Assembly (NCBI RefSeq): GCF_036850765.1
Contig: NC_089498.1
Location: 77,292,305-77,356,304, forward strand
Source: Saccopteryx bilineata
Taxonomy: Eukaryota > Chordata > Mammalia > Chiroptera > Emballonuridae
Direction: 5' to 3'
DNA: 64,000 bases
The notes beneath the pieces are model-generated. The model had not been told where the DNA came from, did no database searches, and saw only the letters and a program-made list of their open reading frames with translations. Positions 34,948 to 44,957 of the stretch are shown piece after piece (within the stretch, counting starts at the first letter, position 1; each line of letters opens with the position of its first letter). The position numbers and the translations under genes are program-made.

Positions 34948-35307
34948 TATTTTTTCTCAAGTGAGAAGCACAGAGGCAGAGAGACAGACTCCCACATGCA
35001 CCCGAAAAGGATCCACCCAGCAAGTCCACTAGGGGGCAATGCTCTGCCCATCTGGGGCTGTAGCTCCATTGTAACTGGAGCCATTTTAGCACCTGAGGCA
35101 AGGCCATGGTGCCATCCTCAGTGCCAGAGCCAACTTGCTCCAGTGGAGCCTTGGCTGTGGGAGGGCAAGAGAGAGATAGAAAGAAGGGAAAGGGGGAAGG
35201 GTGGAGAAGCAGGTGGTCGCTTCTCCTTTGTGCCTTGACCGGGAATCAAACCCGGGACATCCATATGCCAGGCAGACATGCTACCACTGAGCCAACCAGC
35301 CAGGGCC
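34948..35307 (-). mobile_element. Bat SINE, GCCCTGG-head type, minus strand, next to (GT)n
   Basis: The tail end (tctcaagtgagaagcacagagg...gagacagactcccacatgcaccc) is at the left and the head reading ccaaccagccagggcc is at the right. A (GT)n run at about 34925-34946 precedes it and may be its former tail. A loose duplication taatactctttc (34895) / taatattcttctttc (35309) suggests insertion right at the Tigger end. It ends 442 bp before the ADK exon. Confidence 0.87.
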
Positions 35308-35749
35308 TTAATATTCTTCTTTCTACAAATCTTTTATTGGAAATTTGAAAATTAACTGGGTACTTGCTGATATTAAGGAATTATTGTTTATTTTTTAAAT
35401 ACAATAATATCTGGTTACGCTTAAGTTGTCTTTCAGAGATACACACTAAAACATTTACAGATGACATTATATAGTATCTGAGATTTGCTTCAGAATAATA
35501 TGAAAGGCAAGTAGACAAAAGTATAAATGAAATAAGATTTATCATAAATTTATAATGGTTACAGTTTGATGGTGTGTTCCTTGGAGCTTATATTTCCTTT
35601 TGTATGTGATTAAAATTTTAAAATAATAACTCTTAATAGATGTTTAAGTCCCTCTTATTTTAAACATGAAAGCTAAATTCTTAATCTACTGGTAAAGCTT
35701 TGCTTTATTGTACTGGTTATGAGAATTTTTTTCTTCTTTCTATTAATAG

Positions 35750-35899
<150 letters not shown>

Positions 35900-35964
35900 T
35901 GAAGAGTAATAATTTATAACAAAATTCTATATTCTTTCTATTATAATTTATTCAAAACAATGTA

Positions 35965-37375
35965 CTTTTTTTTTTTACCACTGTAACTCATTTTGCTTAC
36001 ACACACACAGACCCTGCTTCTGGCAACCACCAATTTTTTCTCTGTATCTATGAGTTTGGGGGTTTTTTAGATTCCTCATGCAAGTGGGATCATATATTAT
36101 TTGTCTTTCGATGTCTGACTTTTTTATTTAGCATAAGGCCCTCAAGGTTCATCCATATTGTTATAAATAGAAGGATTTCATCTTTTTTTAAGGCTGAATG
36201 GTTGTGTGTGTGTGTGTGTGTACACATACCATATTTTCTTTATTCATCCAACATATGGGCCCCTTAAGTTGCTTCCATGTCGTGGCTATTTTAAATAGTG
36301 CTGCATTGAACACAAGGGGCAGGTATCATTATGAGATAGTGTTTTCATTTCCTTCAAATACCCAGAAATGGAATTGTTGGATCATATGGTACTTCTATTT
36401 ATAACTTCTTAAAGAAACTCCATACTGTTTTCTACAGTTGCTATACCAACTTATATTTCCATCAACAGTGCACAGAGGTTCCTTTTTATCCAAGCATATT
36501 CTTGCCAACATGTATGTCTTGTCTTTTTTATAATAACCACTCTAACAGGTATGAATGATCTCAATTTGATTTTGATGTGCGATTAGTGATGTTGAGCACC
36601 TTTTCATATACCTGTTGACCATGTGTATGTCTCCTTTTGGAAAAATATTCATTCAGGTCTTTTTGAATTATTTTCTGTTCTGTTCTATTTATTTTATTTT
36701 GTTTTGTTTTTTGCTATTTAGTTGTATGAGTTCTTTACACACCTTGGATATTAGCCCCTTATCATATGCACATATTTTCTCTCATTCCATAGGTTACCTT
36801 TGCATTTTGTTGATGTTTCCTTTGTTGTGCAGTATTTTTTTTAGTTTAATTTAGTCCCACTTGTTTATTTTTGCTTTTGTGGCCTTTTCTTTTGGTGTCA
36901 AATCCAAAAAGTTGTCACTAAACCAGTGTCAAAAACTTATCCCCTGTTTTCTTCTAAGAGTTTTATGGTTTCAGCTCTTACTTTCAGGTCTTTAATTTAC
37001 TTTGAGATGATTTTTTTATATGTTGTAAGGTATTGGTCCACTTTCATTCTTCTGCATGTTGCTGTCCAAATTTCCAAACACCAGTTATTGAAGAGACTAT
37101 TATTTCCTCATGGTACATTCCTGGGTTTCTTGTCATAAATTTATTGACCACATATGTGTGGGTTTATTTCTGGACTATCTGTTCTATTCCATTGACAATT
37201 GTGTCTGTTTTTATGCTAGTACTGTACTGTTTTTGATTACTGTATCTTTGTAATATAGTTTGAAATCAGGAAGTGTAATGCCTCCATCCTCGTTCTTTCT
37301 CGATTACTTTGGTTATTTGTGATTTCATATAAAATTTAGAATTTTTCTTCTATTTCTATGAAATGTACCTTTTAC
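35965..37375 (-). mobile_element. Old L1, ORF2 C-terminal part and 3' end, minus strand
   Basis: The T-run at 35967 is followed by reverse-read ORF2 tail phrases: ttggcaaccaccaatttt-type start, catccatattgttataaat, gcttccatgtcgtggctattt, gtgctgcattgaacac, aatggaattgttggatcatatgg and, further on, ttgacaattgtgtctgtttttatgctagtac. Many stops interrupt it. It starts about 100 bp past the ADK donor site. Confidence 0.8.
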
Positions 37376-38001
37376 AGTTTTTTTATTTTAATAAATGTGT
37401 GTGTATAGGTCTAGCTCAGTAGAAATGGTTTTATTTTCAAGAAGATAATTTATTAAAAATCAGCTGAGTAAATCTTTCTTGATTTAATTTATTTACTTTG
37501 ATATTTTGGAGATATTGTCAACCTAGAAATGTCTCTCCTGAAAAACATATACTTTCATTACCAAATACCCATGCTCCAATAAAATAAATTTATCCAACTA
37601 TAAACAAATATAGCCCAGATGTAAGTTATTTCCTCAGTTTTAAATTTGAAGAAGAAAAAAACCTCACTTCTGTTTTTACATAGCCAATTATTTTATGGCA
37701 CTCAAAAAAATAAAATAGGAATTTCATTTAGTCAATAAACATTTTATTGATTAAAATAGTTAATATTGTCAATATGATACTACATACTATTAAAGCCAAA
37801 ATACAAACCTTGTAATTCTGTTTGAACCATTAATATGAATCAGTTAATTAATAATTATTATAAACAGTAGCAATTATTATCTTTGCTGAACACTGAATTA
37901 TTTTATTACTCTGCTGAACACTAAAACTTAAGATATGAACCCTAAAGATCTAACTCAGAAATAAAATTAATGGACATCAGTATATGAATATAAGAAAGTA
38001 T
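37376..38001. other. Intronic sequence, nothing recognised
   Basis: AT-rich sequence without supported features. Confidence 0.4.
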
Positions 38002-38011
38002 AATTATACTT

Positions 38012-38313
38012 TTTTTTTAAGTGAAATGAGGGATAGAGAGACAGACTCCCTCATGTGCCCCAACTGGGATCTACCCAGCAACCCCCATCTGTGGCCTATG
38101 CTCGAATCAACTGAGCTGTCCTCAGCATTCATGGCCAATGCTCAAGCCAGTCTAGCCACTGGCTGTGAGAAGGGAAAAGGGAGAGAATGGGGAGAGAAGG
38201 GAGAAGAGAAACAGACGATTACTTCTCATGTATACCCTGACCAGGAATCGAACTTGCGACATCTGCACTCAGGCCAGCCAATTCTCTATCCACTGAGCCA
38301 ACGGACCAGGGCC
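38012..38313 (-). mobile_element. Bat SINE, GCCCTGG-head type, minus strand
   Basis: The T-run at the left, gagagacagactccctcatgtgcccc, the B box in reverse (ggaatcgaactt) and the head ccaacggaccagggcc at the right define it. The target duplication aattatactt is at 38002-38011 and 38314-38323. It is a moderately diverged copy. Confidence 0.9.
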
Positions 38314-38323
38314 AATTATACTT

Positions 38324-40761
38324 CTTAATTATTGGTATAAATTATGTCAGTTTTATTAGCTCAGGGAAGGAAATAAGCTTGAAGAAAGATTTTATAATGA
38401 TTATGAAGTAAATTTTTGTTGAACTAAATATTAAGCCTGAAAAAGGTTAACAAAGGAATTACTGTCAAATTTGGGGGAATAGGGACACTAGAATTAATTC
38501 ATCCCAACTTTATTATTTTAAAACTGTCAAAAGCAAGACTCAGAGATTTACTTCAAAAATATTTATTTTAAAATAATTGAGTGAGTAATAAATGGTGAAA
38601 TGGAATTACAGATGATGTAAGATTCATCATGAGTTAATAATTGTGGAAGTTGGATGATAGATATATCGGGGGATGGTCATACAGTTACATCCACTTGTGT
38701 ATATGTTTAAAATTTTCCATAATTAAAATATTTTTTTGAAATACAGAAAATTAAAAATTAACTATTCAAACAAAATTCAGAAATATTAAGTGATTTATTT
38801 TCCCCACATATATTGATATCCTTGCTAACACCTTGAATTCTAGGAAGTATTTAAAGAAAGGAGGGCAATCTAGTTAAAGAGGATCATGTGATCAAAGACA
38901 CCACATACTCTATAATCTTTTATTGTTGTGACAGGAAAAGCTATGTTGTTCATTTGTACAAGAGAAAAAAGAAATAAGCCATGAAATGATAGCCCTGCAT
39001 TGATAATAACTATCTGAATTGCTGTCTTTCTACATAGTATGTGGCCTATTCCTGTCTTAGCAGTGAACACCTTCTGGACAAGTTAAAAACATGCAGACTT
39101 CTTATCTTGTAAGAACTGCTGTATTTCCTTCAGATTCTTAAAATGCTATTTGGTTGCTCTTTACAGAGACATTTATTTTAAGGCTTAATTCCAGATATAC
39201 ATATTGTGCAAATGGCTTGTGAATTAGCACAAATTTCCCAAAATTGAAACCTTTAAAATTAGCCTCCTCTTCCTCTGGCTGGAATTGTCAATTCATTTTG
39301 TTTTTTATTAAATATATTAAACCATCCTTAGGAATGTTAACCAGCAGGAATTTGTTTGAGGAAAGACACTGGTAATCTTTGCTGTTTCTACTATATGAAA
39401 ATGAACTAAGTTAGAGGATGTACTATATCTGCAGTGCATGATAAATACAAGATGGATGGAGAATCTGTTCAGTGGTGTCAGCTACAAAAGCAAACATGAT
39501 AAATGTTAATGCAGTTTTGAGCCCTGGGATAAGCTATTCAGTGCACAAGCATAGCAGAATCTCTTTGCTATGTTGTTATTCATGGCAGCCAAATAAATGT
39601 CAATAATAAAAGAGAATTAAAGATTTTCATTTCCCAGAGGCAATCCTCTAATACAGCTTGATCTTTCATTTCATTTGTAATTCGTTCTCATGTCAGGATG
39701 CAATCATTCGCCAGGCTCTGGGTGTCATGTTAAGTCATTTAATAATGATTAAGAACATAAAAATGCTTGGCCTGTGGGGCAATCCACAGAAGAGATGCCA
39801 ATTTGTTATTGTTTTTCCTCCTTTCCTCTTGAATATGGATCAGCTTTTTCCTACCTCCTAGCATTAAAATACTAAATGGAAAATGGGGAGGGAAAGTGTC
39901 CCTTAATTTACCATAAATGACATTCCAGAATGGCTAACACACTTATTAAAACACTAATTAGGAATCTTTGTTCCTTAAACCTCACACTGTAGAGTATTTT
40001 TAAATGATCATTGCTAAGTTTGTGGCATTTAGCAGTAATCTAACAAAATCAGTTTCCTTAGTATTTAATTCTAGACTTTTCTCCTTTTGAGATATAGTAT
40101 CTATAAACTACTTTCTCTTATTTTATAAGTACTCTAATTTGCCTGTGAATTTAAAGTCTTTTCTGATTACCCTATATTTTGGCCACCTCTGTTTCAGTTG
40201 TATATCCATACTCCATATCCATTCAGCCCAGTGGTTTTGTCACATATCAATCAGTCATTGTTTCATTGCTTGCAGGCTAATTAAGTCCCAAGCTTTGGAG
40301 GTGGTGGGGTGAGGAGGGTACTGAAAAGTAGTAAGAGTTAGAAGCTGGGAATGAAGGACAGGAAAGAAAAGATGATTGTATTTGTTTTTATCCTTTTAAT
40401 GTTGAATGACTTTTTTAGGTATGTTGGAAGTCATTCAAGGAAATCATTTCTGAGTCTATAAACTTAATAAAAATTAAGACTACCAATTTTTATTAACTAC
40501 TGGACAGTAGGTACTAATGAGGTCTTTGTATATTAACCCCTTATTATATTAAGGATTGTACTAAAGTAAATATTTCTATATCCATGCACACATATATGCA
40601 CATATATACATATAAGTGTTTATAGAAAGTTTCAATTTCTCCAAGTTGCTGTATTAAATAATATCACTCAGAATTAGGAAAAGCACTAAGACTTGTATTA
40701 TAAATTTAAAATAATGCATTTTATACCTTGGCCCTTATGAGACCATGAAATGGGTCTACTG
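38324..40761. other. Repeat-poor intronic block; 39340-40080 is a candidate conserved element
   Basis: About 2.4 kb without a recognised repeat. The part at 39340-40080 has a balanced base mix with homeodomain-like words (ttaataatgattaag at 39739, taattagg at 39955) and reads unlike decayed transposon sequence. This is only a pattern impression. Confidence 0.35.
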
Positions 40762-40776
40762 AAGAATGAGTTGTAG

Positions 40777-41181
40777 GCCCTGGCCGGTTGGTTCAGCAGT
40801 AGAGAATTGACCCAGTGTGTGGAAGCCCCGGGTTTAATTTCCAGTCAGAGCACACAGGAGAAGTGACCATCTGCTTCTCAAGCCCTCCCCCTTCTCTCTC
40901 TCTCTCTTTCTATATCTCCTCTTTCTCTCTCTTCCCCTCCTGCAGCTGTGAATTAACTTGAGTAAGTTGGCTTTGGGCACTGAGGATGCCTCCATGGCCT
41001 AACCTCAAGCTCTAAAATAGCTTGGTTGCTGAGCAACAGAGCAGCGGCCACAGATGGGCAGAGCATTGCCCCATAGGGGGCTTGCCAGCTGGATTTATGT
41101 TGGGGCATATGTGCCAGTCTGTCTCCGCCTCCCCACCTCTCACTTTATAATAAAACAAAAATCAAAAAACATTTGAAAAAA
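40777..41181 (+). mobile_element. Bat SINE, GCCCTGG-head type, plus strand
   Basis: The head ggccctggccggttggttcag is followed by the B-box-like gggtttaatttcc, a CT tract, gctctaaaatagcttgg, cagatgggcagagcattgcccc and an A-rich end. The target duplication aagaatgagttgtag (40762-40776) / aagaataagttgtag (41182-41196) differs at one base. Confidence 0.93.
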
Positions 41182-41196
41182 AAGAATAAGTTGTAG

Positions 41197-41820
41197 ACTT
41201 TTCTGAATACTTTCAGAATTCTTTCTGGGCTGTTTTAAGTTGTAATTTTGCTTAAAGGAAGAAAATAGATTAGGCCAGAGGTTTTTAATTGGAAGACTGG
41301 TGCTATAATATAAGAATCACCTAATTGGCTTTTGGTAAATGCAGCCCTCTCTTCTTAGAAGCACATTCCCCTCAAACTAATACATCCCTGTGAGGAGTGT
41401 TTGAATATACATCCTCAAGAAGAGGTATGAAAATAGGGATAGTGAAGGCTAGAGGAAGGGGGGTATAGGGTTGTGCATTTGTTAGCAGTGCTGCTCATCC
41501 TTCATCTCTCACTTTGAAAACCATTGGTGATCTGATAATGTTGCCTCAAGTTCTATGATCCTGTGGTATGGGAAACAGAACATTTTAGCAACTAAGCATC
41601 TACTACTTCAATAAGTCAGGCCTTGGTGAATGCTTCTCTTTCTCAATCACAAAGGAACAAGGACCCACCCACTATCACAACTAATCTATATGTCATTTTA
41701 AATAGTCTCCTGCCTTTGAGGAGCTTATAATTTAAGGTACCCACATCATGGTACCCTTAGTCATTTCATTGTAAGTAGGGTTTTTTAAAATTAAAAATAG
41801 TAATAATAAGTGAAGTTTTT
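41197..41820. other. Intronic spacer between two opposed SINEs, nothing recognised
   Basis: About 620 bp with no repeat or gene that I can support. Confidence 0.4.
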
Positions 41821-41836
41821 GAAGGTAACTTGTCTT

Positions 41837-42241
41837 TTTTTTTTTTTTTTGTATTTTTCTGAAGCTGGAAACGTGGAAATGGGGAGAGACAGTCAGATAG
41901 ACTCCCACATGCGCCCGACCGGGATCCACCCGGCACGCCCACCAGGGGGCGACGCTCTGCCCACCAGGGGACAATGCTCTGTCCCTCAGGGGCGTCGCTC
42001 TGCCGCAACCAGAGCCACTCTAGCGCCTGGGGCAGAGGCCAAGGAGCCATCCCCAGCGCCCGGGCCATCTTTGCTCCAATGGAGCCTTGGCTGCGGGAGG
42101 GGAAGAGAGAGACAGAGAGGAAGGAGGGGGGGGGGGTGGAGAAGCAAATGGCGCTTCTCCTATGTGCCCTGGCCGGGAATCAAACCCGGGTCCCCCGCAC
42201 GCCAGGCCGACGCTCTACCACTGAGCCAACCGGCCAGGGCC
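41837..42241 (-). mobile_element. Young-looking bat SINE, GCCCTGG-head type, minus strand
   Basis: A full-length copy: T-run, tttttctgaagctggaaacg, gagacagtcagatagactccc, gcgcccgaccgggatccacccgg, a GA-rich middle, the reverse B box gggaatcaaacccggg and the head gccaaccggccagggcc. The duplication gaaggtaacttgtctt (41821-41836) / ggaggtaacttgtctt (42242-42257) differs at one base. High CpG content suggests a recent insertion. Chance frames up to 152 codons cross it and are not genes. Confidence 0.94.
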
Positions 42242-42257
42242 GGAGGTAACTTGTCTT

Positions 42258-42618
42258 CATGTTACTAAGTCCTAAACTTGTCATGTTTTTTGAAAACAGT
42301 GCTGTATAAGATACCAGTTGTGATCTGCAGTTCTGGTAGGCATAAAGCACAGAAAGTACAACAGGGAAATGCCAACTCTAAAGGAAAACAATCTCAGCAG
42401 CTGGAAGAATAATGTCAGCATATCATCATAATTCCTTCTGCTACAAAATATGATAAATCATATTGAAAATATCTTCTCTACTATAGCCAAACCAACTTTA
42501 AATGATGATCTTGTTGGCATAGGTTGGTGGTGGTGTGGATAGAACAAATTAAGTAACATTCTTTCAGAATGTCTGTGTATGGCAGTCATAAAAAGAAGTT
42601 TTTAACAGATGTGATTTT
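42258..42618. other. Intronic sequence, nothing recognised
   Basis: Short unique stretch between two SINEs. Confidence 0.4.
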
Positions 42619-42635
42619 AAAGATTATATATTTCT

Positions 42636-43052
42636 AGCCTGATCAGGAGGTGGCACAGTGACTAGAGCATCAGACTGGGATGTAGAGGACCCAGATTCAA
42701 AACCCCAAGGTCACTGGCTTGAGCACAGGCTCAACAGCGTGAGCATGGGGTTACTGGCTTGACTGTAGGATCATAGACATGACCCTACGGTTGCTGACTT
42801 AAGTCCAAAGATCACTGACTTGAAGCCCAAGTTCACTGGCTTGAACCCAAGGTCGCTGACTTGAGCAAGGTGTCACTCTCTGTGCTCTAGGCCCTCAGTC
42901 AAGGCTCATATGAGAAAGCAATCTGAACAACTAAGATGCCACAACGAAGAATTGATGCTTCTCATCTCTCTCCCTTCCTGTCTCTTCCTATCTCTCTGTC
43001 CCTATCTGTCCCTCTCTCTGTCTCTCTATTTCTCTCTCTTTCTGTCACAAAA
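42636..43052 (+). mobile_element. Bat SINE, CCTGA-head long type with expanded body
   Basis: The head gcctgatcaggaggtggcacag is followed by at least seven cttgag/gcttgag body units (more than in sister copies), the tail gagaaagcaatctgaac and gatgcttctcatctctctccc, a CT tract and A-run. The duplication aaagattatatatttct (42619-42635) / aaagaatatatatttct (43053-43069) differs at one base. Confidence 0.92.
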
Positions 43053-43389
43053 AAAGAATATATATTTCTTACCTATGAATATAAATGACTAAGTTATTAA
43101 CTCATGTTCCTTTTTTAGATTTTTGTAATTACAAAAGACAAAGTTCTTTAAAATTAGCCAAAAGGTTGAAAATAATTTAAAATAACATATATGGGACTAT
43201 CACATTCCTAACAAAGTAATAACTGTAGGCCATGGTTGATATGGTTTAGTGATCTCAGGCCTGACAAGAAATGAGACTTTTTTTCAATTCCCACCTTTCT
43301 ATCAAAACTAGAAAGCAAAATGGAAGATAGCCTACACTAGGCAAATGATAGCTCTATTATTATAGCATTTACTGTATTTCTGAAAGGAT

Positions 43390-43870
43390 CTTTAAGTCCA
43401 ATTTATTGAAGTATAGATTACATATAGTAAAATGCACATATATTTCACTAAATAACAATGAATAAGCACCATATTATGATGTAGCAGGCATCCCCAAACT
43501 ACGGCCCTGAGGCCATTTATCCGGCCCCCTGCCACACTTCCAGAAGGGGCACCTCTTTCATTGGTGGTCAGTGAGAGGAGCACTGTATGTGGCAGCCCTC
43601 CAATGGTCTGAGGGACAGTGAACTGGCCCCCTGCGTAAAAAGTTTGGGGACCCCTGAGTAGAGCATCTTATATAACTTGTTTGAAGTATTATATGCATAC
43701 AGGATTGGTACAGCTTTTCATTAAGTGAACACATCTGTGTCACTACCACCAAATCAAGAAATAGAACACTTCTAGCACTTTAGAAGCTACCCCTTGTGCT
43801 CTCCTCCTAATCATTACGCCTAAGGGTAACCATTTTATTCAGAAAATTAAGTTTAATAGGGTGATTTTGT
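43390..43870 (-). mobile_element. Ancient L1 3' UTR, split by a hAT element
   Basis: The phrase aatttattgaagtatagattacatatagtaaaatgcacat and, after the hAT element, gtgtcactaccaccaaatcaagaaatagaacacttctag...gaagctaccccttgtgctc are old L1 3' UTR read in reverse. The hAT element at 43485-43656 divides it, and the LTR at 43873 follows at once. Confidence 0.65.
43485..43656 (-). mobile_element. Internally deleted hAT element, 172 bp, relative of the one at 19882
   Basis: The ends are caggcatccccaaactacgg and agtttggggacccctg. Read on the other strand, it matches the first ~75 and last ~95 bp of the 308-bp element at 19882 and lacks the AT-rich middle (about 136 bp). A target duplication is not obvious. 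Confidence 0.85.
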
Positions 43871-44330
43871 TATGCCGTGACCAGCGAGTTCCACAAAGAC
43901 ACCAAAGTGACAGAAGAATTTCAAAGAGGAGTTTATTATTAAGCTGGCTGGCTGCACGGGGTTTCAGACTCCAAATCATGCAGCACCGAAGAGTTGGGTA
44001 CAGAGTTTATAAAGGCTAAAGTCACAAGGAATTTTAACAGCTGCAAGTGACAGATCATAGAAGCAAAACTAGCGGTTAAAGTAAAACTAGCAGTTAGCTT
44101 ATCAGGAAGCACAAAGTCCCTGCTTGCTCAGTTTGCAACTTTGCACATACAAAAATTTCAAAATGGTGATTATTAGAAGGCATATAAAATGTTACAGAAT
44201 ACAGGTTTCCACATAAGGGGCTCGTGATCCCTTTTAGGTATATACGTTACTCTTTTGACTCCAGGATGAGAGGGCGAATCAGAGGATTAGTGTAGGAATT
44301 TTTAATTATGGTACATAAACATTATTTCTT

Positions 44331-44660
44331 TTTTTCTTTCTTTTTTTTTTTTTTACATGGACAGAGAGAGGGATAGACAGGGACAGACAGGCAGGAACAG
44401 AGAGAGATGAGAAGCATCAATCATTAGTTTTTCGTTGCGACACCTTAGTGACTCATTGATTGCTTTCATATGTGCCTTCACCATGAGTCTTCAGAAAACC
44501 AAGTAACCCCTTGCTCAAGCCAGCAACCTTGGGTCCAAGCTGGTGAGCTTTTTGCTCAAGCCAGATGAGCCCGTGCTCAAGCTGGCGACCTCGGGGTCTT
44601 GAACCTGGGTCCTCCGCATCCCAGTCCGACACTATCCATTGCGCCACCACCTGGTCAGGC
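44331..44660 (-). mobile_element. Bat SINE, CCTGA-head long type, minus strand, inside the LTR
   Basis: A T-run, then gagagagggatagacaggg, gatgagaagcatcaatcatt, the gctcaagctggcgacctcgggg body and the head reading accacctggtcaggc. It is flanked by aacattatttctt (44318-44330) and aacattattt (44661-44670). Confidence 0.92.
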
Positions 44661-44837
44661 AACATTATTTTTTTTATATAAATACATTTTATTAATGTTA
44701 ATGGGGTGACATCAATAAATCAGGGTACATATATTCAAAGAAAACATGTCCAGGTTATCTTGTCATTCAATTATGTTGCATACCCATCACCCAAAGTCAG
44801 ATTGTCCTCCGTCACCCTCTATCTAGTTTTCTTTGTG

Positions 44838-44918
44838 CCCCACCCCCTCCCCCTTCCCCTCTCCCTCCTTCCCCTCTCCCTCCTTCCCTCCCGTGCACCC
44901 CCTCCCCCCCACCCCTGG
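44838..44918 (-). repeat. G-rich polypurine tract of the L1 3' UTR
   Basis: On the minus strand this stretch is nearly all purine, with many runs of three or more G separated by short A-containing spacers. Such tracts are a conserved part of mammalian L1 3' UTRs and can form G-quadruplexes. Confidence 0.85.
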
Positions 44919-44957
44919 TAAACACCACACTCTTCTCCATGTCTCTTAGTCTCATTT

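Larger units (their letters stand above)
22998..35749 (+). other. ADK: ADK intron between the two recognised exons
   Basis: A 12,752-bp phase-0 intron runs from donor gtgagt to acceptor tattaatag. It carries the Tigger/mariner/hAT nest at 32.4-34.9 kb, an old L1 3' UTR split by a hAT element, and several SINEs. One minus-strand SINE ends only 442 bp before the downstream exon. Confidence 0.93.

Noticed and set aside
34792..35238. Open frame of 148 codons on the plus strand
   Set aside because: It crosses the end of the Tigger, a GT repeat and a minus-strand SINE, so it is a chance frame.
41810..42268. Open frames of up to 152 codons on both strands
   Set aside because: They coincide with a CpG-rich SINE, start or end in its flanks, and recur in the same way in the sister SINE at 56284.
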